This document shows positions 37,280-48,300 of a DNA stretch of 64,000 bases, piece after piece. The stretch is from Colocasia esculenta (taxonomy: Eukaryota > Streptophyta > Magnoliopsida > Alismatales > Araceae), in NCBI GenBank assembly GCA_014218235.1, contig CM024763.1, positions 86,476,244-86,540,243 on the forward strand. The letters run 5' to 3'. The notes under the pieces were generated by a model. The model was given only the letters and a program-made list of their open reading frames with translations. It had not been told where the DNA came from and made no database searches. A program made the position numbers and the translations under genes. Numbering within the stretch: the stretch's first letter is position 1; the number at the start of each line of letters is the position of its first letter.

Positions 37280-39488
37280 ATGGATGCTTGGTTAAGTTCT
37301 TTGAATATGGCGGATAATCTGGCTTTTGAGTATGAAGATAATGTTAATGAGTTTGTCAGGATGGTTGACACCATCAACCAGCCCGAAGAGTTAGTCCGCT
37401 CATCTTCTTCCTCTCAAGCTGACTTTGAGGGGAGTGTGAGTTTAAGAGTCAATCCCACCTATGCTAAAAACACTCAAGAAGACCCTGAATTCTCCAAACT
37501 CCTCTCCCGATACTCGCCCGAGGACATCATTTCAATGCTCTCTAAGCATACTGTCTGGGCGGCAGCCTCTCCCTCCTCTCCATCCCCTTCACCTTTCCAG
37601 GCTTCTTCATCTAGACCCGTTCCTAGGCCTACAACCCCTTCACGGGTTCCCATTTCCCCCGTCCCCCTTTCCACTCCAATTCCCTCCACTCCTCTACCTA
37701 CTCCTGCCTTCCCCTATCCACCTCATGCTCAGCCTGCCCCCCCCCCATCAATCCAAATCCGTCTCCCGTTCCGAGATGGAGGGGCTTATTAGGAAGCTTT
37801 TGGCTGAATCTCTGTCCCTTTCAAAGCCTCATTCCCTCCAGAACTATTGCAAGCTTCCCGATGCCTACTTCCCTCCGGGTTTCAAGGCCCCGAAGTACCG
37901 CAAGTATGACGGGACCTCTGATCCCCAATTCCATCTTGCCGGATTTACCATGGATTCCCATCGATGGCTATACGATCGGGTTCTTTTAGTGCACCTCTTC
38001 CAACAATCGTTATAAGGGGAAGCTTTGAGGTGGTTCACCTCCTTGTCCGCATCGGACCTCATTAATTTTGACATCGTCTCCGAGCGATTCATCTCGCACT
38101 TCTCGTATATGGCCACCCAAGTCCCTACACTTCCTGACTTGGTGGCGGAAAAGATGAAGCCGTACGAAGACTTTGTCACATTTGCCAACCGATGGAGATC
38201 CATGGCATCAAGGGCAGACATACCCATCCCAGAGTCCCAGGCCATAACTATGTTGGTTACCAACACCACCCCTGTGCTCCGCTCTATCTTAATGCTGAGT
38301 GAGTTCCCCTCATTTGCACATCTCTACAACCGAGCCAGGGTGGTTCAAAACCAAATTAAGGACTCTTCTCTGCCACACTTTTTTGAAGGGAAGCCCAAGG
38401 GACGCAAGGCTCCTGCGGCACCTACCACCAAGGGGGTGACCGTCAATGAGTCCGTGAATGCTTGTAGTCAGCCATTGAGGCCTCCAAACAAGCCTTCCAA
38501 TCCTCCATCTAATCTTTCCAACCCTCACCAGTTCCCATCACACCCCTCCAAGCCTTACTCGGCAGTTCCCCCTCCTGCTGGCTACACCCGGCCTGGCCCT
38601 AAGAGGTCTCATTACCCTCCTCTACCTGAGACCCTTGAGGACGTATTCTTCGCCCTTATCTCCTGCGATGCTATCCAACCCCCCCCCCCCCCCCCCCCAC
38701 AAAGGGAGAACATCAACCCGAGGGTGGACACCTCCAAATACTGTCCTTACCATAGGGCCCATGGTCATCAGCTCCACAACTGCTTTACCTTCCGTGACTG
38801 GGTGTATGACATGAACGACCAGGGAAGGATTAATTGGGAGGACGTCAAGGTAGCCATACCAAAGTCTAGTTATACCAAGAAAGAGCTGGGTTTCTTCCAA
38901 AACCCCCTCCCCAACTACCAAAGCAACAATCCCTCCTCCTCTAAGTCCCAAGAAAATGTCCACACCATGACGCATTCAGAACCCCGGGTTGTGAGGAGAG
39001 AACAAAAGTGGGGGGTAGAAGGCTTTGAAGAATGGTACCCGTGTCCTTCCATAGGGTCTGAAGAACCCTCAGTTGTAGACGCCATTTTAGAGGAACGGCC
39101 TTTAGTCCTCATCCGACCTACCCGTCAAGAGGCCTACCCTCCTACCTTCCCTATCCATGAGCCGTCTTCCCCTGAGACCAGACCTCTCTAGCTAATCCTC
39201 CCCAAGTCTCAAGAAGATGTTCATGTCACACTTAGGAACCGGATCGTTCCTCCACCTCCGCGGCCTTCCCAAGATGAGGAGGACAGTGGACCTCCAACAC
39301 CTGCCGGCACCGAATATGATATTTTGCAACATCTAGATAAGACTCTCGCGAGGGTGTCTATCTTAGAATTGATTCGGAAATCGCCATCTCATCAGTCCAC
39401 CCTCCTCCAATTTCTCCAGAAAATCAAGGTCAATGATGACCTTCCTCCCACTGGGGTTACTAATGCCATCCTCTCCCTCACCTAAGGA
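37280..39488 (+). pseudogene. gag: element F gag (broken)
   Basis: Gag packages element RNA. The first ATG in the N-terminal frame is at 37280 (MDAWLSS). A Ser/Pro-rich linker follows. At a run of ten C (37737-37746) the frame shifts; the gag core then continues (KLPDAYFPPGFKAPKY, GEALRWFTSLSASDL) with a TAA at 38013 where a sense codon is expected. After a Pro-rich spacer with a C20 run (38679-38698) comes the Tat-type knuckle CPYHRAHGHQLHNC at about 38740-38785. A TAG at 39189 and a TAA at 39483 interrupt the link to protease in the same frame. Length and order fit Tat Gags. Confidence 0.85.
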
Positions 39489-40240
39489 CCTTCAATCTCC
39501 TTCTCGGACAAAGATCTTGCCACCCCCGAATGTCGTTCGCTCCCTCTCTGTCTTACCATTAACCTCAATGGGGTTTCGATAGACTCCACTCTCATCGACA
39601 CTGGGGCATCTATCAATGTATGTCCGATGAAAACTCTCAAGAAATTGGGTTTGGGGGAAGATAATCTGGAGAAAATCTGCTCCACAATTACTGCCTATGA
39701 CAACTCCAAGAGGGTTGCCAAGGGTAAGATTGCTCTTCAGCTTGAGATCGGACCTGTCACTATGTCTTCCGAGTTTCTAGTCCTTGACGTCGATTCGGCC
39801 TATAAGGCCATTCTCGATCGTCCCTGGTTAGAACAAACCTTAGGGGTCCCTTCCACCACCCATCAGTGTTTCAAGTTTCCTTTTAATGGGCGGGTCATCA
39901 AAATCAAGAGCATTCCTACCTTGGAAACTCTCAACTCCATCACATCGGAGCAGATGCCATATCTTTTCGTTCCGGATAAGGGGAAAAAGCCAGTCATGTC
40001 AATCTTTGATTTCCCCTTGCCCTGTGATCTCGGCCAACCTCCCAAGTCAGCTGAAGAATCCCATGACCCATGTCCCCAAGGGAAAGGTTGGGAGGTAATG
40101 GCTAGGATCGGCTATATACATGGCCGAGGGTTGGGTAAGAACCAGCAGGGTCCTGTCCATCACACCCAAGTCAAGAGGCCGCTAGATAGGGCTGGTCTAG
40201 GTTTTCACCCGGATCCTATTCATCTAGACCAAATTATTCC
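39489..40240 (+). pseudogene. element F aspartic protease and G-patch
   Basis: The protease active site reads IDTGASINVCP with its Asp at 39597. The hydrophobic second half includes VDSAYKAILDRPWL near 39800, a standard Ty3/gypsy protease ending. A G-patch follows at about 40080-40210 (GWEVMARIGYIHGRGLGK and GLGFHP). G-patch modules are RNA-contacting in host proteins and are known downstream of protease in some retroelements. The segment is open from 39486 to 40706, so both domains look intact here, but the stops upstream cut them off from gag. Confidence 0.85.
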
Positions 40241-41959
40241 TTATCAACCTCTTACCTGGACCCTGAAGGAACATTTCGTTCAGGGGCCCCTCCAACCGGG
40301 AACTCAGGAACCCGTGATAGAGGAGTTGTCCGACTCAGAGTGTGATGAAGAAGAGGACGCTCAATTAGAGGAAGTCTCCAAAGATTTTGGCCTTCTCTCA
40401 CTCTTCGGTTCTGACTCTCCATCTCCACCTTCTCCCTCTCCTTCACAACCTCATCCAACTGTGTGCCCAGCACCTGACTCCCCTCCACCCTCAACTTCTT
40501 CTTTTTCCCTTCTTTCTCCACCTGTTCTTTCTTCATCCCTCACATGGCCAGTCGAGGCTGCCTTAAGTCAGCAACTTATGGTTCTAGGCCTTGATTCCCA
40601 AAAAAAAATGCCAATTTTGAAAATTGTAAATGCGAGGTCTCCATCGAGCACCCTTCCGCTTTGGAGTCTCTTCCGCTCGGCCAGGGGCCGATGCTCTCCA
40701 GTTTAGACTCCTTTCCTCGCCCCTCTAGGGGCACTTCCCCTATACATAGTGTTGTACATAGTAGTCATGTACATAGTGGTCTAGATTTTGGTTTAAAGTT
40801 GGATCTAGAGTCTAGTCTAGGGTCCTGTCAAGGATTAGAAGAGTCTAGATCCTCTCAGCCATGTGTGCACAAGGACAAGGGTAGGAAAGCTCCTTCCCGT
40901 TATGTCATGGCTTTGGCTGAGAGGTGTGCCAAGTTAAGTCAAGTCCCAGAGTTTCTTGAGGAGCCTGCCCTTGTTGAATCTGATTTTGAAGAAGGCGACT
41001 CTGTAGATGACGGTTTAGGAGTTTATCTGCTAGATTTTGATGAGAAGGGTGAGCTGGGAGATCCTGGGTCGGAAGAAGAGGACCCAATGAGCTCCTATGT
41101 GGATGGCACAAAGAGGTTCGATGAGCCAACCATGGCTGCGGACGAGCCCACTAAAGAGGTCAACCTTGGCACTGAAGAATCCCCGAAGGTAGTTTTGATT
41201 AGTGCCAACTTGAGTGTTGAAGAAGAAGAAGCTATTGTAGCTATTCTCAAAGAATTCTCTGATGGTTTTGCTTGGTCCTACGAGGACATGCCAGGACTTG
41301 ACACCTCTTTGGTCGAGCATCGGTTGGTCCTAAAAGCCGACGCCAAAGCCGTCAAACAAAAGCTGAGAAGGCTACATCCTAAGCTTGCACTCAAGATCAA
41401 AGAGGAGGTTGACAAGTTGCATAAAACCAAATTCATTAGGGTTGTTCTATATCCGCAATGGGTAGCTAATATTGTCCCTGTGATGAAGAAGGACGGTAAG
41501 GTTAGAATATGTATAGATTTCCGTGACCTTAATCGTGCTTGCCCGAAGGACGATTTTCCTCCCCCACACATAGATTTCCTAGTGGACAACACTGTTGGTT
41601 TTGAGATGTTATCTTTCATGGATGGTTTCTATGGGTATAATCAGATCCGTCTGGCGAAAGAAGACCAGGAGAAAACTTCTTTCACAATGCCCTGGGGGAC
41701 CTACTGTTATGTCGTCATGCCCTTCGGATTGAAGAATGCGGGAGCAACCTATCAAAGGGCAATGATGGCGATTTTTCATGACATGATGCATGTGCACATG
41801 GAGGTCTATGTAGATGATGTCTTGGTTAAATCAAAGACTCGACATGGCCATGCTGAGGTCCTCCGAGCAGTTCTCCAACGGTCTAGAGAACACAATCTTA
41901 AGATGAACCCCAAAAAGTGTGTCTTTGGTGTCTCCTCAGGAAATTGCTGGGGTTCATAG
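40241..41959 (+). pseudogene. pol: element F reverse transcriptase
   Basis: After an acidic, Ser/Pro-rich linker the frame shifts near an A8 run (40601-40608). The RT then runs from about 41219 (FAWSYEDMPGLD). It includes CIDFRDLNRACPKDDF and SFMDGFYGYNQI, and the catalytic YVDD at 41807-41818. RT copies element RNA into DNA in the virus-like particle. A single-base shift near 41945 (in FGVSSG) breaks the join to the thumb and RNase H. The catalytic core is otherwise complete. Confidence 0.9.
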
Positions 41960-44481
41960 TAAGCAAGTGGGGAATTGAGATTGATCCCAATAAGGCCAAA
42001 GCAATAATCGACATGCCTCCTCCTAGGAATATCAGAGAAGTCAGAGGGCTGATTGGTAGACTTCAGTTTATTAGGAGATTCATCTCCCAACATTCAATCC
42101 GTTGTAAGCCCTTCTATGAGATGCTTAAAGGAGAGGCTAAGTTTGATTGGAACGAGAAATGTCAAAAGGCCTTTGATGAGTTGAAGAGCTATTTGTTCAA
42201 TCCCTCTGTTCTCGCTCCTTTGGTCCCGGGTCGGCCTTTACTGCTCTATGTGTCAACCACTGAAGATTCAACTGGAGCAGTTTTGGCCCAATATGACGAT
42301 GAGAAGAAGGAGAGAGCAGTGTGTTATTTATCCAAGTTGTTCAATGAAGCTGAAAAGAAGTACACCGCCATGGAAAGAACATGTGCGGCCGTCGTCTGGG
42401 TTGCCCAGAAGTTAAAGAATTATTTTCTGGCTCATGAAGTGAAACTTCTGGCGCGTATGGACCCAATTCGGTACTTGCTTGAGAAGCCTGTCCTGACTGA
42501 TCGGTTGATGAGGTGGCAGAGTTTCCTCAATCAATTTGATATCACCTACGTCAACCAAAAGTCGATCAAGGGGCACACTATTGCTGAGCATTTGGCCCAC
42601 CACCCCTTACCTTCATGCTCTCCCGTTGATGAAAGCTTTCCCGATGAAGAGTTAGGAGCCATTATCGATGGTGAACCTTCGTGGGTACTTTACTTCGACG
42701 GGGCCCTCAATTCCAAAGGGTGTGGAATAGGGGCAGTCCTCCTCTCACCGGAAGGGGTAGTCATTCCGCACGCCTACCAGTTAACCTTCCGAGCCACGAA
42801 CAATGTGGCCGAGTATGAGGCGCTCTTAGTTGGGCTGAAAATGGCATTATTGCTCAGAGTCAAGGAGTTAAGGATAATTGGTGATTCACAGTTGATACTC
42901 CGGCAATCTCTTAGCAAGTATCAGACCCGGGACCCCAAGTTGAAACCATACCAAGAGTTGGTAGGAAAGGTGGTCCGGCAGTTTAGGAAGCTCACCCTAG
43001 TTCACACTCCTAGGGCTCAGAATATCCTAGCAGATTCACTCGCTTCCTTAGCTTCTTCCATTCCCATCCCTTTGGGAAGATCCTCTGAAACCGTCTCTAT
43101 CCAAAGGTTGAGAGTCCCTTCCCATGTAGATCCTTGGTTTTCTCAACTCACGTCTCCTTCTCCATCCCTTCGGGTCCATGCGCTCTCAAAAGAGCTAGAA
43201 ATCGACCTCGAAGATGGCCATCCTTGGTATTTTGACATCGAGAACTTTCTCAAAGATGGATCCTTCCCCAATTATGCCACCTCTGTCGATAGACGGGCCA
43301 TTCGCCGTGTCTCGGAGCGTTACAAGATCATAGGTGGCATTCTGTACAAAATGACTCTCAGTGGGGTCTATCTTCGTTGCCTCGATGAAATCGAGTCTCA
43401 AAATGTTGTTGAAGCCGCTCACTCTAGTGAATGTGGTGGCCATGTTAATGGTAGAGCAATTGCCCAAAAGTTGCTAAGACACTATTATTGGCCTACCATA
43501 GAAGAAGACTGTCGTCATTTTGTCCGTCACTGTGCTAAATGCCAATTGCACGGTGACAAAATTCATGCTCCTTCCTCTTCTCTTCACCCTCTCATCGCTC
43601 CATGGCCTTTCGCCATGTGGGCATTCGATGTGGTCGGTCCTCTCACGGACAGAACCGGAGAAATCCGTAAGAAGTCCTTCATCCTGACCGCCACGGAATA
43701 CTTCACAAAGTGGGCTGAAGAAGAAGCATTCATAGAGGTCAAAGCTTCAACAGTGGTCAAATTCATCAAGCGCAACATCCTTGCAAGGTTCGGCGTGCCT
43801 CGGGACATCGTCAACGACAATGGACCTCAATTCACTTCACAGGAGCTTCGCGACATGTGTGGTAAATATGGCATCAACTTGAATCATTCATCCCCATATT
43901 ATCCACAAGGTAATGGACAAGCGGAAGCTACTAATAAAACTCTCATCAAAATCATAAAGAAAACATGCAAATCTCACAACAATGCTGACTGGCCAGACCG
44001 CCTGGTTGAAGCTCTTTGGGCTTATCGCACCTCGGTCCAGACTCCTACGGGGCAAACTCCCTATGCTTTGACATACGGATCAGATGCGATACTCCCATAT
44101 GAGGTCTTCGTCCCTTCGCTTAGAGTTCAATTGGATGCCGAACTTGACCCCGATCAACGTCGGGAGGCCTTGTTGGCACAACTTGAACTCTTAGATAAAA
44201 GGCGAATGATAGCGGCTGACCATGCTCAAGTCTACCGTCAGAGAATTGCATGTTTTTATGCTAAAAGAGTTCTTGAGAGAAAATTCGAAGTGGGTGAGAT
44301 GGTCCTAAAGCGTAAAATCATAAAGGCACCAGGTCCCAGAAGCAAATTACAAGAAAATTGGGAAGGTCCGTTCGTTGTCAAGGAAGTATATTCAGGGAAC
44401 GCTTATAGGTTGGTAGATATCGAAGGAGTGGAGTTGTCGTATCCGTGGAACGCAGTCTACCTTAAGAAATTCTATCCTTAG
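41944..44481 (+). CDS. pol: element F RNase H, archaeal-type RNase H and integrase
   Basis: One long open frame (at least 845 codons) holds the rest of pol. It starts LLGFIVSKWG, the RT thumb, in the frame reached after the shift at 41945. The first RNase H runs about 42200-42440 (LLLYVSTTEDSTGAVLAQ). The second, archaeal-type RNase H runs about 42680-43070 (WVLYFDGALNSKGCGIGAV and NNVAEYEALLVGL). Integrase has its zinc-binding HHCC part at 43405-43560 and a core with Asp in WAFDVVGP, Asp in DNGPQF and Glu in GNGQAEATNK. It ends with a GPY/F-like module (NWEGPFVVKEVY) near 44360. All catalytic residues are present. The second RNase H marks the Tat clade. Confidence 0.9.
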   Translation: MLGFIVSKWGIEIDPNKAKAIIDMPPPRNIREVRGLIGRLQFIRRFISQHSIRCKPFYEMLKGEAKFDWNEKCQKAFDELKSYLFNPSVLAPLVPGRPLLLYVSTTEDSTGAVLAQYDDEKKERAVCYLSKLFNEAEKKYTAMERTCAAVVWVAQKLKNYFLAHEVKLLARMDPIRYLLEKPVLTDRLMRWQSFLNQFDITYVNQKSIKGHTIAEHLAHHPLPSCSPVDESFPDEELGAIIDGEPSWVLYFDGALNSKGCGIGAVLLSPEGVVIPHAYQLTFRATNNVAEYEALLVGLKMALLLRVKELRIIGDSQLILRQSLSKYQTRDPKLKPYQELVGKVVRQFRKLTLVHTPRAQNILADSLASLASSIPIPLGRSSETVSIQRLRVPSHVDPWFSQLTSPSPSLRVHALSKELEIDLEDGHPWYFDIENFLKDGSFPNYATSVDRRAIRRVSERYKIIGGILYKMTLSGVYLRCLDEIESQNVVEAAHSSECGGHVNGRAIAQKLLRHYYWPTIEEDCRHFVRHCAKCQLHGDKIHAPSSSLHPLIAPWPFAMWAFDVVGPLTDRTGEIRKKSFILTATEYFTKWAEEEAFIEVKASTVVKFIKRNILARFGVPRDIVNDNGPQFTSQELRDMCGKYGINLNHSSPYYPQGNGQAEATNKTLIKIIKKTCKSHNNADWPDRLVEALWAYRTSVQTPTGQTPYALTYGSDAILPYEVFVPSLRVQLDAELDPDQRREALLAQLELLDKRRMIAADHAQVYRQRIACFYAKRVLERKFEVGEMVLKRKIIKAPGPRSKLQENWEGPFVVKEVYSGNAYRLVDIEGVELSYPWNAVYLKKFYP

Positions 44482-45633
44482 CCAGTCAGTCCGTCAAGTC
44501 GGTTATTCATCACTTTTTAACAGCGAGGGTTTAAGTCTCTACTTTTCCACTTGGTCATTAGTGGGGAGGGTTTATTCACACCACACGATGTTAAATATTG
44601 CCCTCTAGTTGGAAAATCACAAGTACACTCGGATAGTCTAATCAGGTCAATATGTTTCCCCTATTCTTCTCCCACCCGGTCACGTCTAGAAGCGGAGCAA
44701 ACTACGAGTAGGGGACCATCCACTCCCATCTAAAAGACCAGGTTACCATAAACAGGGGCAATCAAGAAAAGCAAGGGGCAGAATGCTAAATCAAGCCTAA
44801 AGGGGAAAAGAAAAGCCAAAAAAGTCAAAAAAGGGTAGCAAAAAGTACGTGCCCGGGAAAAGGCTGACCAAATCAAGGAGATAGCAAAAAGTACGTGCCT
44901 CCACCCCTGAAATCAAATAAGAAGAAAAATTCCCCTGCAAATAATTGTTGACCAAGTCTTTAGTATGAGGTGTTGGTTTGGAAACAGAAAGTAGTTTGAA
45001 CTAAATCCTTGCATGGCTTCCTACTTATTTCTTCCAAATTCCTCCCTCTAGGGCAAATTTGACTGTATAAGACCTTCCGTGGTGGAAAATATCAAGAAGG
45101 CTAGGGGCAATTTCCAACATCAAGGAATTCATGCACGACCCTCCTTATTCATGACCTCCGTGGTTAAGTAGATCACACAGACCCTATGCTTTGACATGTG
45201 ATGAATATGTATTTTAGAGTCAAAAAAAAAAAAAAAAAGAGAAAATGATGACAAAAAAGAGAGTCTCTCGATGTATATATTTTCACCATGTACATATTTT
45301 ACTCTTATTTTCAAAAAGAATAAAAAAAATCAATCAAAAATTAAAAAACACCAAAAAAAATACATGTGCATATTTCCCTTCGGTTATTTTTCTTGTGTTT
45401 TATCTTTGATTAGACATTACCCCTTGACTAGATCTCAAGAAAGGTATATCACTTAGGCAAGGGGCTAAAGACAGATCTACACTAACTTTTTTCTTTAAGT
45501 GTTGTGGATGCAGGAACCAAAGTACACAAAGCAAACCATTCAAGTGCACAAATGACAAAAGTCCACAAAAATCCACTATAATGGTCGAAGTTCTGTACAT
45601 ATCATGACAGGGGCATACCCCTGGTGGTACAAA
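44482..45633 (+). other. element F non-coding between integrase and antisense gene
   Basis: No protein seen. The word tagcaaaaagtacgtgcc occurs twice (44836-44853 and 44882-44899). An A-rich stretch follows at about 45220-45370. This would be the 3' flank of both the sense pol and the antisense gene. Confidence 0.6.
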
Positions 45634-48062
45634 TCACTCCTCTCTCCTCTCTCCCTTGCTAGGCCTCTGCCTACGCGAGCTACTCACCTCCTCCTCCTCT
45701 CTCTCCCGACGCCGGTCTGGGAGAGGAGGCCTCGACGTTGTCAATGCCTTGGGTCGCGGTAGTCCTCTTCGCACCACTGAGGGGTCCCCTAGGGACACGA
45801 TGTCGTCTAGGGAGGCGAAGGCAGATCCCGTCCTCCCCGGTGCCTCCTGTTGAGCCGCCCGCTGCTGCTCCCGGCGCCTCCTCAGCACACGATCCTTCAA
45901 GATCTCGTAGTTCTTTGCAATGTCGGCTCGGGCTCGGTCTGCCTCCCTCTCTCGGTCCCTCGCCTCCCTCTCTCGCTCCCGCTCCTCGAGCAGGCGGCCC
46001 TCCACTCTTGACAGCTCTAGTCGTAGACTCTCCATCTGCATCTAGAGGGTCGCCACTCCTCCTCTCTGCCGCTACATATCAAGGGGAAAACAGGTCAAAA
46101 CATTCACATCACATGCAGAAGAGTGTGAGTTCAATGTCTTACCTCCGCCTCTAACTCTCGGGTCTGCATCTCTAGCTCCCGGACCCTCGCCTGTGCTCGG
46201 TCCAGGGCCTCCTGTAGGCCAACCACCAGGTCCCCTCTCACCGGCTGTGCAGACGAGCTCGCCCCTGTGTCCCGGCTTGCCCGCACCCGCGCTAGCTCCT
46301 CCTTCTACATTCACAAATCTTGGTCAATGCTCAAAATCCGATTCAATTCAAGATATGATCAGGATTGAGATGTTACTTACCAGTGTCCTAACCTCGACGC
46401 GGAGCCTCTCAAGCTCGACCTCCTGCTCCGCCAACTGTCCCTCCAGGAGGCGTACGGCCTGCGACTCCAGCATCTGCCGTTCACACTTCAAGGTTAGAAT
46501 CATATTAAGGCAAGTAACAAAGGCTTAGAGATAGAATTCACTTATCGCTCGCCGGTCTAGCCGGAGTCGTCTGACGTAGCGCCTCCTATAATCTTCCAGG
46601 TAGGCTGAGTTGTCCTGGAGGTCTGCCTGTCTGAGGACCTGCTCGCCGCCCTCGCGCCAGTAACCTTGTGTTACACTTATTTGAAATCAGAAAATACGTC
46701 ACTTTTCCCTGCGGGCCATATAAAAATCACAAGAAATGGGACATATAGTGTCATTGAACTCTTCGTACTTCCAGATGTCTTCCCGTTTCTCCTGTACCGC
46801 CAATCCTACCTTCCTGCTCACTGTGTATCTTGCCCTAGTCTTTCGTGCTTTCTTCATTAGCTTCTCATTCCTTCCGGTAACTGTCATATCAGTGCAGTTG
46901 GATGAAGTAGGAATTTCTCGTGGAATCCCAAGCTGACAATGGCACCGGTGTGGCTGGTATACCACCATCTGATCAGCCCCAATCAACCACAAATCTCTGT
47001 CCTCCCTGGTTCGAGCTCTGAATTCAATAGTCCTCATGAAGAGTGGCCTCACAATGAAATCCTCCATCACTAGATAGGCCAAATAATCTCTCCAAGCATC
47101 TCTGCTCTTCAAGTGTGCTGTCACACACTTGATCTCATCCTCTGGCTCATACCACGCCTTGTTGTAGTGCACCGAACTTCGAAGGAAGTTTCTGGAGGGG
47201 GTAGGTTGCTTGTCAGAAAAATCAAACTTTAAATGAGCCTCCATCCAAACCTGAAGTAGGAACAAGCTCCCGCATGTGCGTCCACCTAGGCTCATTGTGG
47301 TGAGCGAACTGTACAGGTGTGCCAGCACTGCAGGGGCAAGTGACTGCCCGCACCACAGCAGAGTTAGGATCCCCACATGCTCATTAAGGAGAAAGTCACC
47401 GCTCATAGGGAATAGGAAAACTCCAGCTAGGCAGAGTGTCAGTCCTCGAGTAGCCCTCTCTCTGCCAATCTCCCTCGCATGCTGGATCAGCCACCAGGCC
47501 AGTCGGTCTAGGAAGATCTCGTGCTTGTTCGTCATCCTCAGTGCCTCCTTCTTGTCTCATACGATGTCTGCAAGAATATCTTCCCACGGGAGGAGGGGAG
47601 TCGCCAAACACCATCCCCACCCCAAAAATAGCTCCACTTCTTCTAGCAGCATGCTCGCCTCGAACGCCTGGAACACAAAAGTGTGCGTGTGTGGATGCCA
47701 CCGCTCCACCAACGCTCCCAGAGCATCGAACCCCCACCACATCTCCTTCATGTTCTGTGCCAGCACCACCATGAACCTCAGATTCCACATTCCGATGAAG
47801 CCTCGCATGTCCAGCGTGATGGCGTTCATCAGGTTCACGAGCCAGGAGAAGGCCCATACCTGGCCTTGGCTCGGGAACGCGGGCACCTCCTGCATGAAGG
47901 GTGCTGTAAGAAAGGAGTTTTGGGCATTTTTTAGCCTAGGCTGAAGCAGAAATGAGCATCACTTACCTCCCCATTGGCCAGTCTGGTGCTCAGATGGCCC
48001 GGAACCTCGCTCAGGATCCCCGGGTTCATGCTTGTGGACTTTCCGATCGATGAGGAGGCCAT
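45634..48062 (-). pseudogene. antisense spliced gene: plant-mobile-domain-like protein with coiled-coil tail
   Basis: Read leftward this is a multi-exon gene. Inferred exons are 48062-47967 (ATG, MASSSIGKS), 47903-about 46699, about 46665-46545, 46473-46381, 46304-46143 and 46071-45634. Introns show consensus ends: donors GAG|GTAAGT at 47967, CTG|GTAAGT at 46381 and GAG|GTAAGA at 46143; acceptors ttcttacag at 47904 and AG ends at 46474, 46305 and 46072. The main exon carries ERWHPHTHTFVF (47671-47706) and LEEVELFLG, as in the plant mobile domain and DUF7745 families; later exons are Arg/Glu-rich coiled coil. Lesions are TGA at 47557-47559, TAG at 46042-46044, a one-base phase mismatch between exons 1 and 2, and unresolved splice sites around exon 3. 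It would make about 700 residues. Function unknown. Confidence 0.75.
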
Positions 48063-48300
48063 TTTGCTGCTTCAGGTTCTTCCAAAGTCTCTGGTTCGCA
48101 GCAGGAACAGAGAGGGATGGAGGTAGAAGATGGAAGAGTCCCTATGGACTCCTACCACCTATATTTTCGGCCTTATCCGCTGGCCAATAGACGTCTAGAT
48201 TGGTTGACGTCAGTGTCTGGTTAGCGGCAATATATGTTGCCATTAACTGGGAGCTGGAGGCCATCGATGTGGACGTTTATCCCCCTGGAAATTTTCAAAA
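48063..48300 (-). promoter_or_regulatory. candidate promoter of antisense gene
   Basis: Upstream (to the right) of the antisense start, the minus strand has an AT-rich gaaaatatagg near 48161-48172 that could act as a TATA. Beyond it, at about 48188-48290, is a cluster of GACGTC, ttgacgtc and gcggcaa words like the cluster in the F LTR and the two solo LTRs. Order and spacing (cluster, TATA, start) match those LTR promoters. Confidence 0.45.

Noticed and set aside
47276..47944. Plus-strand frames of up to 222 codons over the antisense gene
   Set aside because: They are shadows of the minus-strand exons; splice signals and mobile-domain motifs are on the minus strand.
45634..48062. Antisense gene as a retroviral envelope-like ORF
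   Set aside because: Envelope-like ORFs in plant elements are sense-strand with membrane segments. This gene is antisense, spliced, and carries mobile-domain motifs and a coiled coil.
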